DNA from: Alphaproteobacteria bacterium UBA1002
GTDB lineage: Bacteria; Pseudomonadota; Alphaproteobacteria; Rickettsiales; UBA998
DNA length: 22,720 nucleotides
NCBI GenBank assembly: GCA_002291845.1
Contig: DBAU01000063.1
Span: forward strand, 1-22,720
Reading direction: 5' to 3'
Shown here: piece after piece, positions 7,342 to 14,455 of the stretch
Numbering within the stretch: the first letter of the stretch is position 1
How the letters are laid out: each line of letters starts with the position of its first letter
Translations under genes and position numbers: made by a program
The notes under the pieces: model-generated
Told to the model about the DNA's origin: nothing
Seen by the model: only the letters and a program-made list of their open reading frames with translations
The model's database searches: none

Positions 7342-8697
7342 ATGCAGCATTTCCACCTCCCCCAACGTAACCGCGCGGGTAAAAAAACGCTCTTTACCAA
7401 CGCGCGGATCATTGACCCCGCCACCCGCTACGACGAAGTCGGCGCCCTGCTGGTGGATGGCAGCGTGATCGCGGATTTCGGCCCGAACCTGTTTTATGAT
7501 GGGGTGGTGCCGGAGGGGATTGAGGTGATCGATTGCGGCGGGCATGTGCTCTGCCCCGGCCTGCTCGATATCCAAGTGCATTTCCGTGAGCCGGGCCAGG
7601 AATACAAGGAAACCATCGCCAGCGGCTCAAAATCAGCGGCGGCGGGCGGCGTGACGACCGTAGCGTGCATGCCCAACACCAAGCCGCCGATTGACGAAGT
7701 GGCGGTAGTGGATTTCGTGCATAAGCGTGCGCTGGAAACTGCCTATGTGAACGTACGTACCTATGCCTGTATCTCGAAGCAGATGAAGGGCGAAGAGCTG
7801 ACCGAGATGGGCCTGCTGGTAGAAGCCGGCGCGGTGGGCTTCACCGATGACGGGCTGCCGCTGATGCATGCCGGTCTGATGCGCCAGGCGCTCACCTACT
7901 CGCGCGAGCTGGGTGTCCCGGTGGCGCAGCATGCCGAAGACCTCCACCTCTCCGCGGGCGGCTGCATGAACGAAGGCGCGGTCTCGGCCCGCCTCGGCGT
8001 GAAAGGCATTCCCAACGCGGCGGAAGCCGTGATGGTGGAGCGCGACATCCTGCTCGCTGAGCTGACGGGCGGGCAGTACCATGTGCTGCATATCTCTACC
8101 GCCGAGGCCATCGATGCCGTGCGCCGCGCCAAGAAACGCGGGCTGACCAACATCACCTGCGAAGCGGCGCCGCACCATTTTACCCTCACCGATGAGGCGG
8201 TGATGGAATACCGCACCTTCTCCAAGATGAATCCGCCCCTGCGTGCTGAGCGCGACCGCGCCGCCGTGGTGGAAGGCCTCATCGATGGTACCATCGACGC
8301 CATCGCCACCGACCACGCACCGCATGACCCGGAATCCAAGCGCGTGCCGCTCTCGCAAGCCGCGTTCGGGATTGTCGGGCTGGAGACCATGCTGCCGCTG
8401 TCGCTCGGCCTCTATCACCGCAACATCATGCCGCTGATGGATGTGCTGGCCGCCATGACCTACAAGCCTGCGGACATCATCCACGTCAATGCCGGACGGC
8501 TGAAAAAAGGCGCACCTGCCGACCTCACCCTCATCGATGTTGATATGGAATGGGTGATGAACCCCAAAGAGTTCCAGAGCACGTCAAAGAACTCACCTTA
8601 TGATCACACCGAGGCCAAAGGCCGCGCCATCCGTACCATCGTGGGCGGGGAGACGGTGTATCTGTTCGATACAAAGGCATCGCGTAAAGCGGCCTGA
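7342..8697 (+). CDS. pyrC: Dihydroorotase (class I), with QxH in place of HxH
   Basis: Amidohydrolase-fold zinc enzyme converting carbamoyl aspartate to dihydroorotate. The 451 residues match class I dihydroorotases. Seen motifs: PGLLDIQVHFREPG (Q78, H80, R82), AAAGGVTTVACMPNT (93-112), GFTDDGLPL (metal-bridging Asp 169 or 170), VAQHAED (H197), VLHISTAEA (H250) and IATDHAPHD (catalytic Asp324). Every expected metal or catalytic position is kept except the first His of the HxH motif, which is Gln. Inactive alphaproteobacterial PyrC-like proteins usually lose several of these positions, so I favour an active or metal-altered enzyme; it is the only dihydroorotase in view. Its TGA overlaps the ATG of the DUF559 gene. 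Confidence 0.92.
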   Translation: MQHFHLPQRNRAGKKTLFTNARIIDPATRYDEVGALLVDGSVIADFGPNLFYDGVVPEGIEVIDCGGHVLCPGLLDIQVHFREPGQEYKETIASGSKSAAAGGVTTVACMPNTKPPIDEVAVVDFVHKRALETAYVNVRTYACISKQMKGEELTEMGLLVEAGAVGFTDDGLPLMHAGLMRQALTYSRELGVPVAQHAEDLHLSAGGCMNEGAVSARLGVKGIPNAAEAVMVERDILLAELTGGQYHVLHISTAEAIDAVRRAKKRGLTNITCEAAPHHFTLTDEAVMEYRTFSKMNPPLRAERDRAAVVEGLIDGTIDAIATDHAPHDPESKRVPLSQAAFGIVGLETMLPLSLGLYHRNIMPLMDVLAAMTYKPADIIHVNAGRLKKGAPADLTLIDVDMEWVMNPKEFQSTSKNSPYDHTEAKGRAIRTIVGGETVYLFDTKASRKAA

Positions 8698-9197
8698 TGG
8701 TGAAACATACAGAAGTGGTGGACAAGAACACCCCTCCCCCTGTTTACGGGGGGAGGTTGGGAGGGGGGCCGCATACAGCTCGCAATAAATGCACCCAAAA
8801 ACGTGCTGAAAATCTTCGCGCCAACCTCACCGAGGCAGAGCAGGCACTCTGGAAAATTTTACGCCGTGATCAGTTGGGAATCCGTTTTCGTCGACAGCAT
8901 CCCATTGGGCCATACATTGTGGATTTTGCCTGCCTCACACATTTATTGATCATTGAGATTGATGGCGGGAAGCACGCTGAAAAAATTGCTTACGACACCC
9001 AACGAACCCACTTTCTTGAAAAAGCGGGTTTCTGTGTTCTGCGTTTCTGGAATAATGAGGTTCTGCAAAATCCGGAGGGCGTGTATTCTGTCATCATGGA
9101 AATTTTGCAGCAGTCCCCCACCCCGGCCCTCCCCCGTAAACAGGGGAGGGAGAAATGCGCTCCCCTTCAAAGGAAAAGCAAGAAAGTAATGCCATGA
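8697..9197 (+). CDS. DUF559 (Vsr-like) endonuclease-domain protein
   Basis: A 166-residue protein whose core (about residues 28-138) is a DUF559 domain of the Vsr/restriction-endonuclease fold. The signatures are LTEAEQALWKILRRDQL, IRFRRQHPIGPYIVDFACL, LIIEIDGGKHAEK (acidic metal-binding residues) and GFCVLRFWNNEVL. Its biological role is unknown. The two ends are read from the flanking inverted repeats: the N-terminus includes NTPPPVYGGRLGGG and the C-terminus SPTPALPRKQGREK. No in-frame Met lies between the left repeat and the domain, so translation starts at ATG 8697 (overlapping the pyrC stop) or GTG 8700 and runs through the repeat. Its own stop overlaps the pyrF start in ATGA. It looks like a compact cassette inserted between pyrC and pyrF. 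Confidence 0.85.
   Translation: MVKHTEVVDKNTPPPVYGGRLGGGPHTARNKCTQKRAENLRANLTEAEQALWKILRRDQLGIRFRRQHPIGPYIVDFACLTHLLIIEIDGGKHAEKIAYDTQRTHFLEKAGFCVLRFWNNEVLQNPEGVYSVIMEILQQSPTPALPRKQGREKCAPLQRKSKKVMP
8731..8770 (+). repeat. Left inverted GC-rich palindromic repeat of the DUF559 cassette
   Basis: A run of C then G around the core CTGTTTACGGGG (8740-8751), followed by GGAGGTTGGGAGGGG. Read as reverse complement it matches the right copy at 9113-9150, including the shared core CCCCGTAAACAGGGG, with single-base length differences in the C and G runs. Each arm is itself a stem with a GTTTAC or GTAAAC loop. Confidence 0.75.
9113..9150 (-). repeat. Right inverted GC-rich palindromic repeat of the DUF559 cassette
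   Basis: This is the inverted partner of the repeat at 8731-8770, with core CTCCCCCGTAAACAGGGGAG (9129-9148) and an outer part reading CCCCCACCCCGGCCCT. The pair frames about 420 bases holding only the DUF559 gene. A possible four-base AGAA occurs just outside both ends (AGAACA before, AGAAAT after), too short to claim a target duplication. Confidence 0.75.
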
Positions 9198-9910
9198 TCT
9201 CTAACCCCGTCATCTGCGCCATTGACACCCTAGATATTGAGCGCGCCCATCAGCTGGCGGAGACAGTGGGCGGGCATGTGGGGGCCATTAAGCTGGGGCT
9301 GGAATTCTTCACTGCTAATGGGGCTGCGGGCGTGCGCCACCTCACCCATCTCGGCGTGCCGGTGTTTCTGGATCTGAAATTTCATGACATCCCCAACACC
9401 GTGGCCAAAGCGATTGAAGCCACCGCCGGCATCGACACCTTCATGATGACCGTGCATGTCGCGGGGGGCCGCACCATGCTACAGCGCGCCATCGACGCAT
9501 CGATGCGCGTGGCGGAAACCACCGGCAAAGCACGGCCGATGATTATCGGCGTCACCGTACTTACCAGCATGGACCAGGACGATTTGATGATGATCGGCGT
9601 GCGTGACAAGCTGGATGATCAGGTCAAGCGCATGGCGGATTTAGCACAGTCTGCCGGGCTGGATGGTGTGGTCTGCTCACCGTACGAGATCAGCCTCATC
9701 CGGCAGGCGTGCGGTGAAGATTTCACACTGGTGGTGCCAGGCGTGCGTCCGGCCGGTAGCAGCCATGACGACCAGAAACGCATCATGACGCCCGAAGAGG
9801 CCCTGAAGCGTGGCGCGGATTATCTGGTGATCGGCCGCCCCATCACGGGCGCGCCCCATCCGGCAGATGCTGCCGCGGCAATCACCGCGTCGCTTGCCTC
9901 TTCCCGCTGA
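9194..9910 (+). CDS. pyrF: Orotidine 5'-phosphate decarboxylase
   Basis: Decarboxylates OMP to UMP, the last step of de novo UMP synthesis. The 238-residue TIM barrel shows AIDTLDIERA at the N-terminus, IKLGLEFF (substrate Lys32), the catalytic Asp-Lys-Asp set in FLDLKFHDIPNTV (D60, K62, D65), TVHVAGG, and the phosphate-binding VVPGVRPAG and VIGRPITGA loops. ATG 9194 is chosen although the frame is open from 9155: the enzyme fold begins at ISNPVICAID, AGAAAG (9181-9186) lies seven bases upstream, and this ATG forms an ATGA overlap with the DUF559 stop. The upstream repeat cassette separates it from pyrC, so its expression may now depend on read-through and coupling across the cassette. Confidence 0.96.
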   Translation: MISNPVICAIDTLDIERAHQLAETVGGHVGAIKLGLEFFTANGAAGVRHLTHLGVPVFLDLKFHDIPNTVAKAIEATAGIDTFMMTVHVAGGRTMLQRAIDASMRVAETTGKARPMIIGVTVLTSMDQDDLMMIGVRDKLDDQVKRMADLAQSAGLDGVVCSPYEISLIRQACGEDFTLVVPGVRPAGSSHDDQKRIMTPEEALKRGADYLVIGRPITGAPHPADAAAAITASLASSR

Positions 9911-9931
9911 ATCGATTAAGGCTGAAAGCCC

Positions 9932-10558
9932 ATGGAATTTTCCCTCGAAGGCATTATCCAGTTTTTCCTGTGGTTCGTTGAAGAAGCCGGGTATGTTGGC
10001 ATCTTCTTGATGACCCTGATTGAGAGTACGTTTGTACCCATTCCTTCCGAGGTCACCATGATCCCAGCGGGCTATCTGGTGCAACAGGGCAAACTGAGTG
10101 GCGCAGGCGTACTGATTGCCAGCGTCGCTGGCTCAGTGGGCGGCGCGTACGTCAATTACTGGATTGCCAAGCATTATGGCCGCCTTCTGTTCACCAAGTA
10201 TGGCAAGTTCTTCATGCTGACGCCGCAAAAGCTGGAGAAGATCGAAAAATATTTTGTCGATCACGGGGCGATTTCTGTCTTCACTGGCCGCTTGTTACCG
10301 GGCATCAAGCATTACATCTCTTTCCCCGCAGGGCTGGCGCAGATGCCGCTCAGGCCATTCGTGATTTATTGCATCATCAGCGGCGTGATCTGGATGTCCC
10401 TGCTGCTTGGTTTGGGCTACATCATCGGTGAGAATGAAGCGCTGCTGAAGCCCTACCTTATCAAAATCAAAGAAGGACTGGCTCTCTTTGCTGTGATTCT
10501 GATTGGCGGCTATATCGCGTATCGCCGCGTGCTAAAAAACCGGCGCAACGCCTCCTGA
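9932..10558 (+). CDS. DedA-family inner-membrane protein
   Basis: A 208-residue membrane protein of the DedA/SNARE-associated (VTT) family, several members of which act in undecaprenyl-phosphate or phospholipid translocation and membrane homeostasis. The family markers are present: an early FLMTLIESTFVPIPSEVTMI re-entrant segment with E-x(3)-P-x-P-x-E spacing, and FTGRLLPGIKHYISFPAGLA with the conserved Arg and Pro-Gly. About four to five hydrophobic stretches follow, including VIWMSLLLGLGYIIG and a C-terminal ALFAVILIGGYIAYRRV with a basic end. It begins 21 bases after pyrF and probably ends that transcription unit. The substrate cannot be told from sequence. Confidence 0.9.
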   Translation: MEFSLEGIIQFFLWFVEEAGYVGIFLMTLIESTFVPIPSEVTMIPAGYLVQQGKLSGAGVLIASVAGSVGGAYVNYWIAKHYGRLLFTKYGKFFMLTPQKLEKIEKYFVDHGAISVFTGRLLPGIKHYISFPAGLAQMPLRPFVIYCIISGVIWMSLLLGLGYIIGENEALLKPYLIKIKEGLALFAVILIGGYIAYRRVLKNRRNAS

Positions 10559-10571
10559 TTCACCGTCGTTC

Positions 10572-13238
10572 TCAATGAGGACGGATTGCTTTGCTAAGAC
10601 GCTGAATTTTTACCTGCTGCCAGCCCACCAGTGCGGCGAGCATCGCCATGAGCGCATACAAGGCCCGCAGATCCTGCGTCGGTGCATCGTTTTTCCCCAC
10701 ACCGGCAGCATCCACTTTCTCGCTCAGCGCATCGTGCTGCTGTTTGAGCTCCTGAATGGCATTGGTGAGCACGGGTATAAGACCGTTATACTCTAGTGTT
10801 AGCTTAGACGTAGGCAATTCTTGGTTTTTCTGGTTAGTTATAGAATCTTCCTTAATTTCCTTTAATGATTTCTCTGCATGGGCATCTTCATAGACTGTTA
10901 CTAGTTCAGGGATAAGATTTTGAATGTCTTGTGCTATAAAACCTAATTTATCTTCATTTCCTGTTAGTGTTTTAAAGATTGATGGCTTGAGAGCCATTAC
11001 CGTTTCAAGACCATATTTCTCAAGTGAACGGATATCTTTTTTGAAGCGCCGGTCTGATGTTTGGATTAAAGCACCATTTAAATAGCCTTGCCCATTACTT
11101 TGAACTTGAAACAGCGTTGCTGCGGGAGATATTTCAGGATTACCACTAAGCGGATTTCTATTAGTGACAATTGCGAAATAATCACCGCCCGCACCTAACG
11201 GTGATCCGTAGTCATCTCCTATTACCAAAAGAAATCCTGTATAGTTTGTATCTGCATTGTAGCGCTGGAAATACACATTATCTGTATTAGCCTGCCAACT
11301 ATCAAACATCAAATTATAAGACCAGCCTCCGAGTTGATTATTTATTTGAATATTCCCATCTACGTTTAGCTTCTGTACGGGTGCAAACGTCCCAACCCCC
11401 AAGTTCCCGTTGGACAGATCCAGATACATACCTTTGTAGACTTCTGCGACTCCGTTATCGACTGGAAAAACTCTGAACATTCGGGAGCCAAAAGTTCCTC
11501 CGCCATTATCGTAAGCATCAATGCTGACAAAGCTCTCTCCTGGCAATCTAGACTGATCGAGACGAATTGCCCCCCCCTCATCAGGAAGGGTGTCCCTAGT
11601 CACTCGCAAATCTCCGAACACGCTAGCGGGTCCATTCACATCCAACATTCTTGTTGGCGATTTTCCAATACCTAGCCACCCTTGATTCGTTAGCCGCATA
11701 CGCTCGGTCATAGCGGCTGGCGCAGTCGAGGCAGCACTTGGCGCGGTAATGAACGACAGATCCCCACCGGCCGCAGTGAAATGCAACGCGGAGCCCGGGC
11801 CGGTAGCTTCATGGCGCCAAGTGGCATCATCATAGCGTAAATTGCCTGAGATCACGGCATCTGGCCCAGTCAGAAACAATGAGCCAGCCCCTTGACCAAC
11901 CTGTACCTGAGTAGAGTCACCCACTACCGGGGAGGGGATATGCAACGCCTGAGCCGGCGTGCCGGTGCCAATCCCCACCCGGCCAGCACTGGTAATGCGC
12001 ATTTTTTCCGTTGGGTTGCCGTTATTGGAGGTTGAAAAAATCAATGAGCTGAGTTGGTTTGTTCCGTTGCCCTCATAGATGCCATGAATTTGATTCAGGC
12101 TCACAAACTGCGGGGGCGGTGCCCCGGCGGGGTCAATGTAGCCGACATCCCACCAACCGCCGAGCCAGTCGCCATTTTGAAGCACCTGCGGTGAGGTTTG
12201 TGTGCCGCGTGCATAGCGCATGGTGAGCGGGGCCCAATCATTGGTGCTCTGATAGCGCGTGAAGATAAAATCATTCCCCGCACCGCTGGGTGAAAGAGGC
12301 AACGCCAGCACGGGGCTCAGGTTATCAGAGACCACTTCAAAAACCGACAGGGGATCCTGCGTGCCGATGCCCACGCCACCCGTGGCAAAATTTCCGTCTT
12401 GACCAACCAAAATTGTATCCTGAGTGGATGTCGGAGACTCCGTCCAAAGCTCATCGGTACCGCTGCCCCCCGAAGCCCCTCCCAAGGCAGTGATCAGATA
12501 TTTTGGCTTAAAGGTAATGATATCGTCAAAATAATTGGTTGCAGTGCCGTCACTAAAGCGGGTGTCGAGGAAATTCCCATCGATATCCGCATTCTCACGG
12601 TCATCCGAATAGGCAGTACCGGGCGCTCCTACCGGTGAGCTCTGGATCCCCGTGGCATGCTTAAATGCCCCGAGCCCATTGCTGCCATGGCTCACGAGAA
12701 CAAACGCCGCCTGATTGGTAATCACATTCCCTGCACGATCACGTACGGTAATATTCCCCGCCATTGCAGGATTGATAAAATCGCTCCCTGTCTGGCTTTC
12801 CGTGACGGCATAGAGGTATCGGTTGCCAAATTTGTCCGCCGCCGCACTGTCAGGAAGCCCCAGCGTGCGGGTGGGAACCCCTCCAATGCGGATGGGCGAT
12901 GGTGTTGTAACCCGGAAGGTGCCCGCCGGAACAGGGGCCGCAACAGTACTGCAATTCGCCACTTCAGTACCGAATAATCCATTGGTAGTGTCAACACCAA
13001 GCGACGAGACACAAGGCATGCGGCCATTGACCACCGCATAGTTCATGATTGCATTTTCCAGGGTTTTAATATCGTTGCGCGTTCCCACCAGCGATTGCTG
13101 CTGCACCACGTTGGTGCCCACCACCAACCCACCAGTCAGCAGCAAGCTGAGGATGGCCACCACCACCGATAACTCAACCAGCGTAAAGCCCGCCTCCGGG
13201 TTTCGAGAAAAAAAGCGTGGCTTGTGCGGCAGCACCAT
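10572..13238 (-). CDS. Prepilin-like protein fused to tail-fibre stalk and Peptidase_S74 chaperone
   Basis: An 888-residue modular surface protein. Residues 1-16 are a basic leader ending EAG, and G17-FTLVE is a canonical prepilin-peptidase site with Glu at +5 and a hydrophobic helix to about 41. Residues 45-250 form a pseudopilin-like head also present in the next gene. Residues 288-630 hold four stalk repeats of the form G-(V/L)-G-(I/V)-G with a following Leu/Val strand (288, 420, 521, 612). Residues 726-840 are a Peptidase_S74 intramolecular chaperone, with TSDRRFKKDI giving the Ser728-Lys dyad for self-cleavage, then LGFIAQDIQNLIPELV and LEYNGLIPVLTNAIQELK. Residues 857-873 are a membrane helix with a basic tail. 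AGG lies eight bases before the ATG. DNA for the C-terminal third is AT-rich compared with the N-terminal part. The modules are certain; the role as a surface adhesin or receptor-binding fibre is inferred. Confidence 0.88.
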   Translation of the reverse strand: MVLPHKPRFFSRNPEAGFTLVELSVVVAILSLLLTGGLVVGTNVVQQQSLVGTRNDIKTLENAIMNYAVVNGRMPCVSSLGVDTTNGLFGTEVANCSTVAAPVPAGTFRVTTPSPIRIGGVPTRTLGLPDSAAADKFGNRYLYAVTESQTGSDFINPAMAGNITVRDRAGNVITNQAAFVLVSHGSNGLGAFKHATGIQSSPVGAPGTAYSDDRENADIDGNFLDTRFSDGTATNYFDDIITFKPKYLITALGGASGGSGTDELWTESPTSTQDTILVGQDGNFATGGVGIGTQDPLSVFEVVSDNLSPVLALPLSPSGAGNDFIFTRYQSTNDWAPLTMRYARGTQTSPQVLQNGDWLGGWWDVGYIDPAGAPPPQFVSLNQIHGIYEGNGTNQLSSLIFSTSNNGNPTEKMRITSAGRVGIGTGTPAQALHIPSPVVGDSTQVQVGQGAGSLFLTGPDAVISGNLRYDDATWRHEATGPGSALHFTAAGGDLSFITAPSAASTAPAAMTERMRLTNQGWLGIGKSPTRMLDVNGPASVFGDLRVTRDTLPDEGGAIRLDQSRLPGESFVSIDAYDNGGGTFGSRMFRVFPVDNGVAEVYKGMYLDLSNGNLGVGTFAPVQKLNVDGNIQINNQLGGWSYNLMFDSWQANTDNVYFQRYNADTNYTGFLLVIGDDYGSPLGAGGDYFAIVTNRNPLSGNPEISPAATLFQVQSNGQGYLNGALIQTSDRRFKKDIRSLEKYGLETVMALKPSIFKTLTGNEDKLGFIAQDIQNLIPELVTVYEDAHAEKSLKEIKEDSITNQKNQELPTSKLTLEYNGLIPVLTNAIQELKQQHDALSEKVDAAGVGKNDAPTQDLRALYALMAMLAALVGWQQVKIQRLSKAIRPH

Positions 13239-13296
13239 ATGTAATACCTGGTTGAGGCTGTAATAAAACTAATGAATTAGACTACACGACACATCC

Positions 13297-13311
13297 TTAA
13301 CGCCGCGTTAA
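13297..13311. promoter_or_regulatory. CtrA-type box (TTAA-N7-TTAA) upstream of the pilin-fibre gene
   Basis: TTAACGCCGCGTTAA is a perfect TTAA-N7-TTAA and also a perfect 15-base palindrome around one central base. It lies 59 bases upstream of the pilin-fibre start at 13238, in the 102-base gap between the two pilin genes. A second short palindrome CTAATGAATTAG occurs at 13269-13280. With a one-base centre it cannot form a terminator hairpin, so a protein-binding site is more likely. CtrA is the best candidate because its gene and a second such box are in this window. Confidence 0.6.
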
Positions 13312-13340
13312 CGGATGGATGAGGCCTGATAAAACGCACC

Positions 13341-14369
13341 TCAAGGATTACACACCTGCGACGCGTAGGTCAGCGATCCATTGGTGCAGGAAATGGTCAC
13401 ACTGCCGCTGGATGAGGCCCCTCCCGTGCGAGCAATCGGTTGGTTGGTGCCGTTCAGCATTCTTGGCCAACTGGCGTTGGTGCAGGTGGCACTGGCGACG
13501 GTCCAGCTCGCGGTGCCGCTGATGGCCACGGTGCACGGACGGTTCCGACTGCGCGCCGATGAATCCGCCGGCTCAAACAGCAGCCTGTCATCAAAATAGG
13601 TGCCATCTTGAATAAAACTCAGCCCCCGCGAGATAAATTGGCGCGGCGCAACGCCGGCGGCGGAAAAGTCACAATTCTGGTTATCATTGGCCGTACTGGA
13701 CGCACAGGTGCGTTTTTCCTGACCATTGCCATAGGCATGGGCGCCCGCCTGGTTGGGTCCATGGACAATCAGAATATAGCCTGCCTCTGTGGTGAGATCT
13801 ACCGAGCCATCAGAAACGCGAATCACACCGGCCGCTGTCGCAAACTGATAGGGATCGGTCAGATTTTCTGTCACCACATAGGTGATTTTATTCCCCCACG
13901 GATCCACCGCGATGGAGGCAGGAAGCCCGAGCGTTTGAGTAGGAACCGCCCCTACACGGATTGTCTCGCCCGAAGCTGTCACGCGCTCCGTACCCGCAAG
14001 CGTTGCATTAAGCGGTGTGGTATGCACACAATCGGGCAGTTCCTGACCGGGCATAAGGGTCTCGGTTGGACCGGCAGCCGTCGCCGCAGTCACCGTCTGC
14101 TCGGGCCCGGCAGTCATCGGCGCCACACAGGGAAGACGATGATTGGCACGCTGATATGCGCGCAGGGCCTGAGAAATCAGATTCAACTGCGCCTGAGCAT
14201 CCGCTTGTGAACTCCACCGCTTCTTCACATCATCCTGCAACATGAAGGATGCGGCGGCGATGCTCAGTACAATAATCAGCGCGGACACGAGCACGAGGGT
14301 AAACCCTTCTTGCCCTCTGCGGCCTGTTTGCTGGCACTTGACGCGCATGAACCCTCTGAAAGCCTGCAT
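13341..14369 (-). CDS. Prepilin-like protein with Cys-rich C-terminal module
   Basis: About 342 residues, paralogous to the N-terminal part of the downstream pilin-fibre protein. The leader ends GQEG and the mature part would begin FTLVLVSALIIVLSIAAAS. The prepilin cleavage Gly is kept, but position +5 is Leu rather than Glu, as in some tip pseudopilins. The shared head includes RLPCV, VGAVPTQTLGLPAS, GNKITYVVTE, GYILIVHGPNQAGAHAYG and TYFDDRLLFEP, matching MPCV, IGGVPTRTLGLPDS, GNRYLYAVTE, AFVLVSHGSNGLGAFKHA and NYFDDIITFKP in the neighbour. A terminal region of about 65 residues has four cysteines and Ser/Thr/Gly-rich strands. ATG 14369 is preferred for its GGAAG at eight bases; 14384 and 14348 are alternatives. 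It may be a minor pilin or tip component of the same fibre. Confidence 0.8.
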   Translation of the reverse strand: MQAFRGFMRVKCQQTGRRGQEGFTLVLVSALIIVLSIAAASFMLQDDVKKRWSSQADAQAQLNLISQALRAYQRANHRLPCVAPMTAGPEQTVTAATAAGPTETLMPGQELPDCVHTTPLNATLAGTERVTASGETIRVGAVPTQTLGLPASIAVDPWGNKITYVVTENLTDPYQFATAAGVIRVSDGSVDLTTEAGYILIVHGPNQAGAHAYGNGQEKRTCASSTANDNQNCDFSAAGVAPRQFISRGLSFIQDGTYFDDRLLFEPADSSARSRNRPCTVAISGTASWTVASATCTNASWPRMLNGTNQPIARTGGASSSGSVTISCTNGSLTYASQVCNP

Positions 14370-14455
14370 TTTGACAGCTTCCATATTAGCGTAAAATGGT
14401 TAAGGAAGGATTTTGCTGGCGAAGAGGAGAAAACCCACTTCAAAAAAGTACCCTT

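Noticed and set aside
7633..8484. Long open minus-strand frame of 283 codons opposite pyrC
   Set aside because: It is a shadow of the dihydroorotase frame, rich in His and Arg with no domain signal.
8727..8756. GC-rich palindrome as a simple rho-independent terminator after pyrC
   Set aside because: There is no T-run after either copy, the copies are an inverted pair at both ends of one gene, and they lie inside its reading frame.
10572..13238. The S74 gene as part of a prophage
   Set aside because: The neighbours are housekeeping genes and the N-terminus is a clear prepilin; no other phage gene is present.
13297..13311. The palindrome as a transcription terminator for the upstream pilin gene
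   Set aside because: The centre is a single base, too short for a hairpin loop, and no T-run follows.
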